From Syntrophus sp. GWC2_56_31 (GTDB taxonomy: Bacteria > Desulfobacterota > Syntrophia > Syntrophales > UBA5619), in contig MICN01000062.1 in assembly GCA_001829875.1 (NCBI GenBank), positions 1 to 35,611 on the forward strand: a DNA stretch of 35,611 nt, given 5' to 3'. Below are positions 24,427 through 31,847 of the stretch, piece by piece. The notes beneath the pieces are model-generated. The model saw only the letters and a list, made by a program, of their open reading frames with translations, made no database searches and was not told the DNA's origin. A program made the position numbers and the translations under genes. The first letter of the stretch is position 1. Every line of letters starts with the position of its first letter.

Positions 24427-25617
24427 TTACTTCACCTCCTTTTTGATATCTTCGGGCCAGAAGAAGACGTAGGGGTTTGTCCTCGGGGCCTTGACCATTT
24501 GCGGTACCGCGGGCAATCCCACCGCACGCAGGAAAACCCTCATCCCCAGACGCTTGATGAGCTCGCCGAGCCTCTCCCGCGATTTGCCGTATTCGTCCCA
24601 CCAGTCCTGGATCCGGAGGATCAGGTCTTTCAGCTCCTCATAGGGCGGCTCCAGCTTCATGAACGGTACGATGACCCAGGAAAGGAGAGCCCCCTGCAAA
24701 ATCGGCGCTTTGCCGCCGATAAGGATGGTAGCGCCCCTCTCTCCACCTTGCCGCAGTGCCTTCGACATCAGATTGATGCAGTGCATGCACCGGGTACAGT
24801 CCCCGTTGTCGATTTTCAGTCTTTTCCCGTCCCACTCCATGCACTTCGTGGGGCAGAGATCACAGACCTCCTTCTGGATATCGAGTCCGGATGCGGCGTA
24901 TGCTTCCACCTCTCCCTGGTCGATGCGGATATCCCCTTTCCAGGTGCCGATGACGGCAAAATCCGCGCGGGCGATGGAGGCGACACAGTCGTTCGGGCAG
25001 CCCGAAACCTTGATCTTGAATTTATACGGGAACATCGGGCGGTGCATCTTGTCCTGGTAAGTCATGGTGATGTCGTAACAGATATCGAGAGAGTCGACAC
25101 AGGCCCATTCGCACCGTCCCGGTCCCACGCAGGCGCTCGGAGTCCGCAGTGCGGAACCGGAGCCGCCGAGGTCGTAGCCGGCTTCTGTAAGATCGTCGAA
25201 ACAGGGCTGGATGTGATCTGTCGTTGTTCCCAAAAGGATGGCATCCCCGGTGGAGCCGTGCATGTTGGTCAGACCGCTGCCGTGCTTGTCCCAGACATCG
25301 CAAAGACGGCGGAGCGCATCGGTCTTATAGAACCAACCCGTGGGGTGGTTGACGCGCATCGTGTGGAAGGCCTGAACATTTGGGAACAGGTCGGGACGGT
25401 CCGAGTAGCGCCCGATCACGCCGGAACCGTAACCTTTGACACCGACAATGCCGCCGTGTTTCCAGTGACCGATCTTGTCTTTGTAGGAGAGCTCCAACTG
25501 TCCCAGCAGATCCTCCGCCATGGGATTTTTTTCGGCCGCCTCCTTCATGTCCTTGACGAAACTCGGCCATTTCCCCCTTTCCAGTTGATCCAGAAGGGGC
25601 GTCTCTCTCTTTGCCAT
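24427..25617 (-). CDS. dsrA: Dissimilatory sulfite reductase alpha subunit
   Basis: This is a 396-residue DsrA. Siroheme/Fe-S Cys are in [11 protein letters not shown] (163-173) and CPNDCVAS (207-214). [13 protein letters not shown] (113-125) is the usual highly conserved segment. The ferredoxin domain has CDLCPTKC and CTRCMHC (252-280). It is about 40 residues shorter than Desulfovibrio DsrA: the loop near residue 30-40, the insert before the ferredoxin domain and the C-terminal tail are reduced. The start [13 protein letters not shown] has a perfect AAGGAGGT site; the longer frame from 25659 would begin inside the promoter/operator. It heads dsrA-B-D-N-C and is controlled by the element at 25645-25687. 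Confidence 0.97.
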   Translation of the reverse strand: MAKRETPLLDQLERGKWPSFVKDMKEAAEKNPMAEDLLGQLELSYKDKIGHWKHGGIVGVKGYGSGVIGRYSDRPDLFPNVQAFHTMRVNHPTGWFYKTDALRRLCDVWDKHGSGLTNMHGSTGDAILLGTTTDHIQPCFDDLTEAGYDLGGSGSALRTPSACVGPGRCEWACVDSLDICYDITMTYQDKMHRPMFPYKFKIKVSGCPNDCVASIARADFAVIGTWKGDIRIDQGEVEAYAASGLDIQKEVCDLCPTKCMEWDGKRLKIDNGDCTRCMHCINLMSKALRQGGERGATILIGGKAPILQGALLSWVIVPFMKLEPPYEELKDLILRIQDWWDEYGKSRERLGELIKRLGMRVFLRAVGLPAVPQMVKAPRTNPYVFFWPEDIKKEVK

Positions 25618-25644
25618 AAACCGTACCTCCTTATAGGATGAATT

Positions 25645-25687
25645 CAAACGTATAGACATGTATAGCAGAGGGTTTGTATTATAGCAA
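25645..25687 (-). promoter_or_regulatory. dsrA promoter with GntR/HutC-type operator
   Basis: On the minus strand TTGCTA (25682-25687), a 17-base spacer, then TATACA (25659-25664) form a -35/-10 pair. The -10 is part of TATACATGTCTATAC, which contains GTCTATAC (25650-25657), a fit to GT-N-TA-N-AC. Seen from the plus strand there are two GTATAG copies ten bases apart (25650 and 25660). A 24-base block (25645-25668) recurs exactly, inverted, at 29484-29507, and its core also stands before the cytochrome gene. An alternative -10, TATAAT, lies at 25678-25683. A repressor here would block dsrA transcription. Confidence 0.75.
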
Positions 25688-25724
25688 TGAAAAAATTAAA
25701 AATCTTTCCCGTGAATTGCCGGGA
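25688..25724 (-). terminator. Probable terminator of the four-gene operon
   Basis: TCCCG (25707-25711) and CGGGA (25720-25724) make a short stem with an eight-base loop. On the minus strand it is followed by an A/T-rich tract with two T-runs (25688-25706). It stands 56 bases after the radical SAM stop and just before the dsrA promoter, so it would separate the two transcripts. The stem is short, so some read-through into dsrA is likely. Confidence 0.5.
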
Positions 25725-25779
25725 GGCTTCTACCATACATCTTCTCTGTTGTAAAGCGGCCGGCCCGGTAAGGGCCCGG

Positions 25780-26883
25780 TTAGATTCCCAGGATTTTATG
25801 GCAGGATTTGCACGGTTCCGGAGGTTCCGGAAAGGCGCTCGCCTCGGGGCTTCTCAACCTTGGGCTGTCCAGGAGCGAGAAGTATAAATCCCTATAGGTC
25901 TTTTCTCGTTCCCGAAAACGGTTTCTAAACGCATCATAATTGCTGCCGTTCCATATCGTAGAGAAAGGTTCTCTGAAGATGTTTCCGAAACTGACCTGGT
26001 CCGTCCTGTATTCCTTCTCACAGAAGATACGTTTAAAAGGCGACGGCAGAGGCGGGTAGAGATAGACGCAGGGGGAAACCTCTCCCTCAGCGGAGATGTA
26101 AAGGCTTCCGAACGGGTTCTCGGCGCACACAGGCACATCGATGGCAGACAGGTTTGGTCTCTTGATGCGTATCTTCAACTTGCGCGCATTGATCTCCGCC
26201 TGCTTAACAAGCTCTTCATATTGGTTCCTGACATTCCCCCAGACAAAGACCCTCTGTGTTTCCTGCCAGATATTAATCGTATGACAAATATTGGTAAGAA
26301 TGACTTCCTCAAGGCCCGCTTCTTTCGTAAAAGAGGGAACCGAAGGAACCTCATGGATGTTGTCTTTGACCATGAGAAAGATGAGGTGCATTTTAGGTCT
26401 AAGGAGCCCTCGGTGTTTTTGCTCTTCCTGAAACAGACGAATGGCGTAAAGAACCTCTGGAAGGTGGGAGTTGACCCGGATGGCATCGTGCGTTTCCGGG
26501 GTTGTTCCCGCGATCGAGAAACCCACAAAATCTATGCCCGCTTCGATGAGTTCGGAGACGCGATTCTTTGTCAATCCCATGCCGCTGGTGACGAAACCCA
26601 CCTTGGACCCCTCCTTCTTGACCAGCCTGATGCATTCGGAAAGATCTTTATGGAGCAGGGATTCGCCCCAACCCTCGAGGACAACGGTTTCAACGTCCTT
26701 CAGGTGAGGAAGGATTTTTTTGAAATCCTCAAAAGGCATGTCCTGGAATTGCCAATCGGAATTTTCCGAGCGGATGCACATCTTGCACAGGAGAGGACAG
26801 CGGGTGGTCAATTCGATCTGCCATGTCGAGAAGGGTCTTCTTTTGCTTTTTTGCAGAAACCTGCCGAACAGTTTTTCTATCAT
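25780..26883 (-). CDS. Radical SAM protein with SPASM-like C-terminus
   Basis: This is a 367-residue protein. The radical SAM cluster motif is CPLLCKMC (C29, C33, C36), followed by VVLEGWGESLLHKDL, the usual SAM-binding GGE-like element. The C-terminal part has SPASM-type Cys groups: CAENPFGSLYISAEGEVSPC, a further C near ERIFCEKE, and the closing CKSCHKILG. SPASM proteins often modify peptides or other enzymes. The ATG at 26883 is chosen for GAGGTGA seven bases upstream, which overlaps the previous stop. It is the last gene of a four-gene unit with two GNAT-like genes and a TraB-like gene. No substrate or precursor peptide is obvious. Confidence 0.85.
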   Translation of the reverse strand: MIEKLFGRFLQKSKRRPFSTWQIELTTRCPLLCKMCIRSENSDWQFQDMPFEDFKKILPHLKDVETVVLEGWGESLLHKDLSECIRLVKKEGSKVGFVTSGMGLTKNRVSELIEAGIDFVGFSIAGTTPETHDAIRVNSHLPEVLYAIRLFQEEQKHRGLLRPKMHLIFLMVKDNIHEVPSVPSFTKEAGLEEVILTNICHTINIWQETQRVFVWGNVRNQYEELVKQAEINARKLKIRIKRPNLSAIDVPVCAENPFGSLYISAEGEVSPCVYLYPPLPSPFKRIFCEKEYRTDQVSFGNIFREPFSTIWNGSNYDAFRNRFREREKTYRDLYFSLLDSPRLRSPEASAFPEPPEPCKSCHKILGI

Positions 26884-26896
26884 GGCTTCAATCACC

Positions 26897-27736
26897 TCAT
26901 AGTCCGCGGAGAAGCATCTCCAGAAGTCCTTTTCTTGGCGGATGGTACAGGCAAAAGTCATGGGGGAGAAAGGCTTCGCCTCCCCACTTCGCTTTAAAGA
27001 ACGTGACCCCGGGGTTGACGCCCAGCCCCAGGTTGATATATTTTTTCCCCTCCGCGGCGGCCTGCCGCATGACAGCCGAAAGCAGAAGATCCGAGGCCCC
27101 CGGGATATAACGGGTTTCAGATCTGAAGTTAAACATGTACACGGCATAGTTCCTTGGCTTGAATTCGGCAACGTCGAAGGCAACGAGCCCCCCGTCGCCG
27201 GTTCTCGCCTCGAAGATCAATGCCGTCCTTGAGGACAAGAGATAGGCGTCGATTCTCTGAAAGATGAACCGGGTTGCCTCATCCAATCGATGTCCCTTCA
27301 GGAACCCCTCAATCATTTGTTTGTGTTCCCGATCAAAACTGTGGCTTTCCTTTACGGAAAGCTCTCTTCCCGCCCGCCTTAACATATTCTTCGATTTTTG
27401 CGAAACGGATACGGTCGACAGGTCCAGGCGATAGTAATGGTCTATGGGGGGATGAAGGTCATTTTGGAGGGAAGGGGGAATTGCAGGCGCGATCAGAGCG
27501 ACGCTTTCCGGGTTAAAACGTCTGACGGCATCGTCGAGGGCCTTTTCCAGACGTTTCTCTTCAAAGGATGCATTTAGAGGATATCCAACGAGAATGAGAT
27601 GCCCTTTCTTCGCATAAACGAGAAACTCTCCAAAGAGAAACGGTTCCGCCTGTGTAATCGGGGTGACGTATTGGGGAATATGTTCAGGCACATACGCGTG
27701 ATGTTCGATATAGTCCTCTTGCACGGTCGTGATCAT
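26897..27736 (-). CDS. GNAT-fold (DUF2156-like) protein, second copy
   Basis: This is a 279-residue protein starting MITTVQEDYIEHHAYVPEHI. It ends with a block typical of FemX/DUF2156-type GNAT folds: GGLVAFDVAEFKPRNYAVYM, then NLGLGVNPGVTFFKAKWGG. Such domains transfer amino-acyl or acyl groups, as in the C-terminal domain of phosphatidylglycerol lysyltransferase. It is clearly paralogous over its full length to the gene at 28554-29435 (shared VPEHI, LILVGYPL, NLGLGVN and KWGG blocks). Its ATG overlaps the TraB-like stop as ATGA. The longer frame from 27985 overlaps the TraB gene and is rejected. Confidence 0.72.
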   Translation of the reverse strand: MITTVQEDYIEHHAYVPEHIPQYVTPITQAEPFLFGEFLVYAKKGHLILVGYPLNASFEEKRLEKALDDAVRRFNPESVALIAPAIPPSLQNDLHPPIDHYYRLDLSTVSVSQKSKNMLRRAGRELSVKESHSFDREHKQMIEGFLKGHRLDEATRFIFQRIDAYLLSSRTALIFEARTGDGGLVAFDVAEFKPRNYAVYMFNFRSETRYIPGASDLLLSAVMRQAAAEGKKYINLGLGVNPGVTFFKAKWGGEAFLPHDFCLYHPPRKGLLEMLLRGL

Positions 27737-28557
27737 GGTTCTTCCTGAATCATCCTGTATCCCTCGGCGAGAAACATTTTTTTGATCCCGGGGATGTGGC
27801 CGACCCCTACAAAGGCGCTTGTTCGGCCTTTTTCGAAGGCGCTTTTTATTCCTCGGAAAAAAATGGGATCGCGCTTTCCGATGATGGACTCGCAGCGGGT
27901 CGGGAATTCTCCCGTAACCGAAAGGTATTTCTGTAAATGCCCTTCGAGGAAAATCTTTGAGAACCGCTCTCGGTGAGCGCTCCAATACTTGAATCGATTG
28001 AAGTAATTCACAATTCTTTCAAAAGGAATTCCATCCAGGGCTTCGAGCTGGTCCTCGATCGTTTCCAGGAATGCGATTTGTTTTCCTAGCTCACGGGCGA
28101 TATGAAAGGCTTCCACATCCATGGAATGTTTCCAGTTCAAAAAGGCGGACCACGTCGTGAAAAAAGCCATCCAGGGGCGGACTCCCCGTACGTGTTGTTC
28201 AAGAAAACCGGAAGTCTTTACATTCATGAGATCCAAAAAGGAACCCGCCATGGTGGCCTGTACCGATCGATCGGCCAGTTGCCGGTTGATCTCCCGGATG
28301 ACGGCGGGTTCAAGGGCATCGTATACAGAGGGAGTGCCCTCTCCACGCGCGCCGTACCGGGCAACCGTGGCCATGCTCTCCCGATCGAGAGGTCCCTCAA
28401 AAATGACGGTTTCGGACTCCTGGACCAGCCTGGTCAACGCCTTCCGGAAACTGATCGGGGAAAAGTGGGCCGTTCCGACGAGAAAGGAGTCCCTGCCGTT
28501 TTTCCCCACCCGCCAAACCGTCTGCAAGCGCTTTTCCTTCCAGGGGAATAGGTTCAT
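27733..28557 (-). CDS. TraB/GumN-family protein
   Basis: This is a 274-residue protein of the TraB/PrgY/GumN (Tiki-like) family. The signature VGTAHFS lies at 27-33, a Glu follows in TVIFEGPLD, and the closing VGVGHIPG lies near 249-258. These His/Glu positions are thought to form a metal site, and some relatives (Tiki) are metalloproteases. No signal peptide is visible, so it is probably cytosolic. The start MNLFPWKEKRLQ overlaps the previous stop as ATGA; the longer frame from 28683 is mostly shadow. It is sandwiched between two GNAT-like genes, so it may act on the same substrate. The function is unknown. Confidence 0.8.
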   Translation of the reverse strand: MNLFPWKEKRLQTVWRVGKNGRDSFLVGTAHFSPISFRKALTRLVQESETVIFEGPLDRESMATVARYGARGEGTPSVYDALEPAVIREINRQLADRSVQATMAGSFLDLMNVKTSGFLEQHVRGVRPWMAFFTTWSAFLNWKHSMDVEAFHIARELGKQIAFLETIEDQLEALDGIPFERIVNYFNRFKYWSAHRERFSKIFLEGHLQKYLSVTGEFPTRCESIIGKRDPIFFRGIKSAFEKGRTSAFVGVGHIPGIKKMFLAEGYRMIQEEP

Positions 28558-29435
28558 CGACCCCTCGCTACGTTTTTCGTATAGCCAAATGTGCCCATGA
28601 GTGCATCGGTCAGCGAGAACTTCCTCGCCGCCCCATATCGGCTCTCGCAGAACTCGTACGCGAGGAATGGCTTCCCGCCCCATTTCTCCTTGAATCTTCG
28701 GATTCCTTCATTCACTCCCAGTCCTAAATTGATCGTGTTTTTCCCGTGTTCCCGCGTCAAGTTGATCATTTCGAGAAAAAGCAGATCAGAGGCATGGGGC
28801 GCATAATGTTTTTTTGAATGCGAACCCAGGATGTAGGCGGAGAAATCCTTTGCCCCAAGTTCGACGACGGTGAAGGCGCAGAGTCTCCCCTTGTTATCAC
28901 GCGCGTTGAGCATCCAAGCGCTCGATGAGCGGCCGACATAATCGGGCATGGCGCGGTAGAGTTCTCTCACTCGATCGGGCAATTTTCCCCTCTTTATAAG
29001 TTCTGAGATCAGCGCCTCATGTTCCTTACCAATAGAGTGTCCCCTCTCGATGATCAATTTTTCTGAGGCTTTATCGACCGCCCGCTGGAGGGAAGGCTTA
29101 ATTTTGGTCTGCTCAATGTCGAGCGTATAGTATTGATCCGTTTGTCTTTCCTTGCAGGAGTCCGTGAGGGGAGAAGGTACCTCCGGTCCGATGAACCATA
29201 GGACCTCGGGTCGAAATGTCTCAACGGTCTGTTCTAAAATCCTCTCACACCTTCCCTGGGAAAAATTCCCTTCAAGCGGATATCCCACAAGAATGAGCCA
29301 GTTGTCCTTTACAAAACCAAGATAATCCTCTGCGAGGAAAGGATCGCCTTTCGAGATCAGGGTCATGAGGCTCACGATGTGCTCAGGAACATAAGCCTTT
29401 GTCAGGATATAGGCTTCCTCTGCAGAGGTTATCAT
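28554..29435 (-). CDS. GNAT-fold (DUF2156-like) protein, first copy
   Basis: This 293-residue protein opens the four-gene operon (MITSAEEAYILTKAYVPEHI). It has the same layout as its paralogue at 26897-27736: an N-terminal half with LILVGYPLEGNFSQG and VLWFIGPEVP, and a C-terminal GNAT-like block RLCAFTVVELGAKDFSAYI then NLGLGVNEGIRRFKEKWGG. It is predicted cytosolic with no membrane helix. GGGGGGAAA precedes the ATG. The leader contains a perfect 26-base palindrome (29455-29480) shared with the divergent YeiH promoter. The acyl donor and acceptor are unknown. Confidence 0.72.
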   Translation of the reverse strand: MITSAEEAYILTKAYVPEHIVSLMTLISKGDPFLAEDYLGFVKDNWLILVGYPLEGNFSQGRCERILEQTVETFRPEVLWFIGPEVPSPLTDSCKERQTDQYYTLDIEQTKIKPSLQRAVDKASEKLIIERGHSIGKEHEALISELIKRGKLPDRVRELYRAMPDYVGRSSSAWMLNARDNKGRLCAFTVVELGAKDFSAYILGSHSKKHYAPHASDLLFLEMINLTREHGKNTINLGLGVNEGIRRFKEKWGGKPFLAYEFCESRYGAARKFSLTDALMGTFGYTKNVARGR

Positions 29436-29454
29436 TTTCCCCCCTGTTACCCGT

Positions 29455-29480
29455 AATTTTTTTATTGCAATAAAAAAATT
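29455..29480. repeat. Perfect 26-base A/T-rich palindrome
   Basis: The half AATTTTTTTATTG (29455-29467) is followed without loop by its exact complement. It lies between the divergent four-gene operon and the YeiH gene. The centre TTGCAA doubles as the -35 box of the YeiH promoter (29465-29470). It could be a regulator site or the stem of a leader hairpin for the minus-strand operon. Confidence 0.7.
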
Positions 29481-29507
29481 GCCCTGCTATACATGTCTAT
29501 ACGTTTG
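29465..29507 (+). promoter_or_regulatory. YeiH-gene promoter with GntR/HutC-type operator
   Basis: TTGCAA (29465-29470), a 17-base spacer and TATACA (29488-29493) form the promoter. The -10 leads into TATACATGTCTATAC, the same operator arrangement as before dsrA; GTCTATAC is at 29495-29502. The 24 bases 29484-29507 are an exact inverted copy of 25645-25668. The start codon is 92 bases further on. The element may also influence the divergent GNAT-TraB-radical SAM operon. Confidence 0.78.
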
Positions 29508-29599
29508 GCAGTATACTCTATTCGATCAAGATATGCCACAACGTGTTTAAAGTTTCTATATTGCCGTAAAATCTTTTATTATGAAGGGAGGTATGGATT

Positions 29600-31138
29600 A
29601 TGGCAGAGAAAAATAACGGTATCAACTGGTCTGTTCTGTGGAAAAGCGACGATTGGATGTCCGTCTGGATCGGGTTTTTCATCCTGATTTTCTTCCTGGC
29701 GGGGGCGACGATGTCGCTGCCCAAATGGAAATGGGTCGGGGATGGGTCCTTCCAGGACAAGATCGCCGGGTATGCCAAAAAAGTGGATTCCGCAGCCATG
29801 GACGCCGAGGCGAAGGCTGAACCCGCTTTGAAGGAACAAGCAGTGGCGCTTAAAGCGGCCCTGGATGCCAAGGACCGCAAGGCGATCGGCGCAGCCGCCG
29901 GCAAAATGGAAGCGGCCGCGAAGGAGGTAAAGGACAAGGATTTCAAAAAGAAGGCCGCAAAGCTGTCTGCCGACATCAAGGGTGACGCAGGGGCGACCGT
30001 GGGAAAAGTCTTCGGAGGTGAAAACCTCATGAAGGTGCTCTACCTGTTTATCGGATTCGCGATCCTCGGCGTCATCGGTATGGCCTTCATGGGACTGCCG
30101 GTAGGCAAGTTTATCGCTGGTTTTCCCATCGTCTTTATCCTCTCGGCCCTTGCCTATTTCGTTTCCGAAAACGACATCGTCAAATATTACGGTCTGGAAG
30201 TCGTCTTCTGGTCCCTGATCTTCGGTCTTCTGATCAGCAACACCGTAGGCGTGCCCGCGTGGTTGAAAACGGCCATCAAGACGGAATATTTTATCAAGAT
30301 CGGTCTGGTCCTCCTCGGCGCCGAGGTCCTCTTCGGCACCATCGCCAAGGTGGGCGCCTATGGAATGGTTCAGTCCATTCTGGTTATCGGGCTCGTCTTC
30401 TACTTTTGTCTCTGGTTCGCCCGCAAAGTGGGTCTTGACGATGAGTTTGCGTCCATTATCGGAACATCCGTCTCGATCTGCGGCGTCTCGGCCGCAATCG
30501 CCGCCGGCGGCGCCGTCCAGGGCGATTCCAAGAAGGTCAGCCACACCATCTCCCTGGTTTTGCTGTGTGCTATTCCCATGTTGATCCTCATGCCCATTAT
30601 TGCCAAGTCTGTCGGTATGTCTCCGGCCGTTGCCGGGGCGTGGCTCGGCGGGACCATCGACACGACGGGTGCCGTTGTGGCCGCGGGCGCGATCGCCGGG
30701 CCCGAGGCTATGGGTGTGGCCGTCGTCGTCAAGATGGCCCAGAACGTCCTGATCGGTGTGGCCGCGTTCCTCCTGGCCCTCTGGTTTGCCTTCAAAGGGC
30801 AGGCGGCAGGGGGGGCGAAGCCGAGCCTCATGGATATCTGGACCCGTTTCCCCAAGTTCGTCCTCGGGTTCATCGTTGCTTCCATCGTCTTTTCCTTTTT
30901 CATGACTGAAGCTCAGGCGAAAGCCGTAACGGGGACTACCACGGGGCTCCGGGGCTGGTGGTTCACGCTGGCGTTCCTCTGCATCGGTCTGGAGACCAAA
31001 TTCAGCGAGCTCATTGCGATGGGCGGCGGAAAGCCGGCCTTTGTGTTTCTCACCGCCCAAGCGTTCAACATCGTCTTGACGCTCATCCTGGCCTACCTGA
31101 TCTTCGGAGGCGTCCTCTTCCCGGTGCCGACTTTCTGA
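29600..31138 (+). CDS. YeiH-type putative sulfate/sulfite exporter with N-terminal extension
   Basis: This is a 512-residue membrane protein. The C-terminal 350 residues are a Cons_hypoth698/YeiH core with about ten helices. They include SASVSICGVSAAIA-like TSVSICGVSAAIAAGGAVQG (about 290-310), GAWLGGTIDTTGAVVAAGAI (about 350-370) and KMAQNVLIGVAAFLLALWF. Members such as TauZ are proposed to export sulfate in sulfonate users. Unusually, it has an extra N-terminal helix (about 19-40), then a soluble Ala/Lys-rich coiled-coil-like segment (about 55-137), so it is about 160 residues longer than ordinary members. GGGAGG precedes the ATG. It is the only intact plus-strand gene in the window, and it shares its promoter type with dsrA, which suggests a role in sulfite or sulfate handling. 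Confidence 0.88.
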   Translation: MAEKNNGINWSVLWKSDDWMSVWIGFFILIFFLAGATMSLPKWKWVGDGSFQDKIAGYAKKVDSAAMDAEAKAEPALKEQAVALKAALDAKDRKAIGAAAGKMEAAAKEVKDKDFKKKAAKLSADIKGDAGATVGKVFGGENLMKVLYLFIGFAILGVIGMAFMGLPVGKFIAGFPIVFILSALAYFVSENDIVKYYGLEVVFWSLIFGLLISNTVGVPAWLKTAIKTEYFIKIGLVLLGAEVLFGTIAKVGAYGMVQSILVIGLVFYFCLWFARKVGLDDEFASIIGTSVSICGVSAAIAAGGAVQGDSKKVSHTISLVLLCAIPMLILMPIIAKSVGMSPAVAGAWLGGTIDTTGAVVAAGAIAGPEAMGVAVVVKMAQNVLIGVAAFLLALWFAFKGQAAGGAKPSLMDIWTRFPKFVLGFIVASIVFSFFMTEAQAKAVTGTTTGLRGWWFTLAFLCIGLETKFSELIAMGGGKPAFVFLTAQAFNIVLTLILAYLIFGGVLFPVPTF

Positions 31139-31166
31139 GCAGCGTAGGGAAGTGATCATACGGAAC

Positions 31167-31212
31167 GTGCCGGACCTTGTCGAAGGCTTTTGGCTTTCGA
31201 TAGGTCCGGCAC
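31167..31212 (+). terminator. Long hairpin after the YeiH gene
   Basis: GTGCCGGACCT (31167-31177) pairs with AGGTCCGGCAC (31202-31212), and inner bases TCGAA/TTCGA extend the stem. It starts 29 bases after the stop codon. No T-run follows on either strand, so it may be a weak or factor-assisted terminator, or an RNA-stabilising structure. Confidence 0.5.
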
Positions 31213-31262
31213 AGTGAATGTCTGACGGAAGCGTATCTACGACCGGGAGCGCAACCCGCAAG

Positions 31263-31281
31263 CCCCGCCTTGCAGGCGGGG
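31263..31281. repeat. GC-rich perfect hairpin
   Basis: CCCCGCCT (31263-31270) and AGGCGGGG (31274-31281) flank a three-base loop, between the converging YeiH and OsmC genes. It resembles the short GC-rich palindromes scattered between genes in many genomes. A second related block (GCCCCGCCCTG near 31323) lies 60 bases on. It has no T-run. Confidence 0.45.
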
Positions 31282-31367
31282 TTAAGGGGCGCAATAGAAG
31301 ACAGATCTCTTCCTTACCGGGAAGCCCCGCCCTGTGCGCGGCGAGCCTGAATTGTGACATCCGGAGT

Positions 31368-31847
31368 TTATTGGGGTGCGGATTCATCCTCGATGATATA
31401 TTGAATCTTCAGGTCGAGATCCGGGCGCAGGGAATTGTATACGGAGCAGTACTTCTCCCGGGAAAGGGCAATGGCGCGGTCGATCCGTTGGGGGTCCAGG
31501 TTGTGACCGGTCAGGTGGAGGGTCATCTCTACTGCCTTGAAGTACTGGGGCGGGTCGGGATTCCGCTCCCCCGTGATGTCGATCCGAAGACCTCTGATAT
31601 CCATCCGCATCTTCTTGAGAATCGATACGATGTCGATCGCCATGCAGCCGCCCAGGGACATCAGAAGGGCCTCCGTCGGCTTGCAGCCCCATTGGGAGTC
31701 GGCGTCGAAATCGAGCTCATAACCCTGCGGCGTCGTCCCTGAGAAGATCAGGTCTCGGCTCCAGATAAGCTGCGCTTTTGTCGAGGGGGTGATTTTCGCC
31801 TTGTACCCCTGGAGTTCTTCCTTCACACCATCCTTTTCATCCGACAT
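31368..31847 (-). CDS. OsmC-family peroxide/thiol protein
   Basis: This is a 159-residue OsmC/Ohr-fold protein. The two redox Cys are in LMSLGGCMAIDIVSILKK (about 64-81) and SREKYCSVYNSL (about 132-143), the classic pair for reduction of organic hydroperoxides or persulfides. The ATG at 31847 (MSDEKDGVKEE) overlaps the end of the DapA-like gene by 11 bases, so the two are co-translated. It is the third gene of the GntR-DapA-OsmC unit. Detoxification of reactive sulfur or sulfite-derived species would fit the context but is inference. Confidence 0.87.
   Translation of the reverse strand: MSDEKDGVKEELQGYKAKITPSTKAQLIWSRDLIFSGTTPQGYELDFDADSQWGCKPTEALLMSLGGCMAIDIVSILKKMRMDIRGLRIDITGERNPDPPQYFKAVEMTLHLTGHNLDPQRIDRAIALSREKYCSVYNSLRPDLDLKIQYIIEDESAPQ

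Noticed and set aside
21783-25641. Long plus-strand frames opposite dsrN, dsrB and dsrA
   Set aside because: They lie antisense to well-recognised dsr genes, have shadow-like composition and no motifs.
25687-25887. 66-codon plus-strand frame starting [14 protein letters not shown], considered as a Cys-containing precursor peptide for the radical SAM enzyme
   Set aside because: It overlaps the terminator and the 3' end of the radical SAM gene in antisense, has no ribosome site, and its tail is typical shadow composition.
31263-31281. GC hairpin considered as an intrinsic terminator
   Set aside because: No T-run on either strand; listed only as a repeat.
29579-31387. Long minus-strand frame (602 codons) opposite the YeiH gene
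   Set aside because: It is antisense to a clear membrane transporter, is extremely rich in Asp, Arg and His, and has no domain; it is a GC-driven shadow frame.
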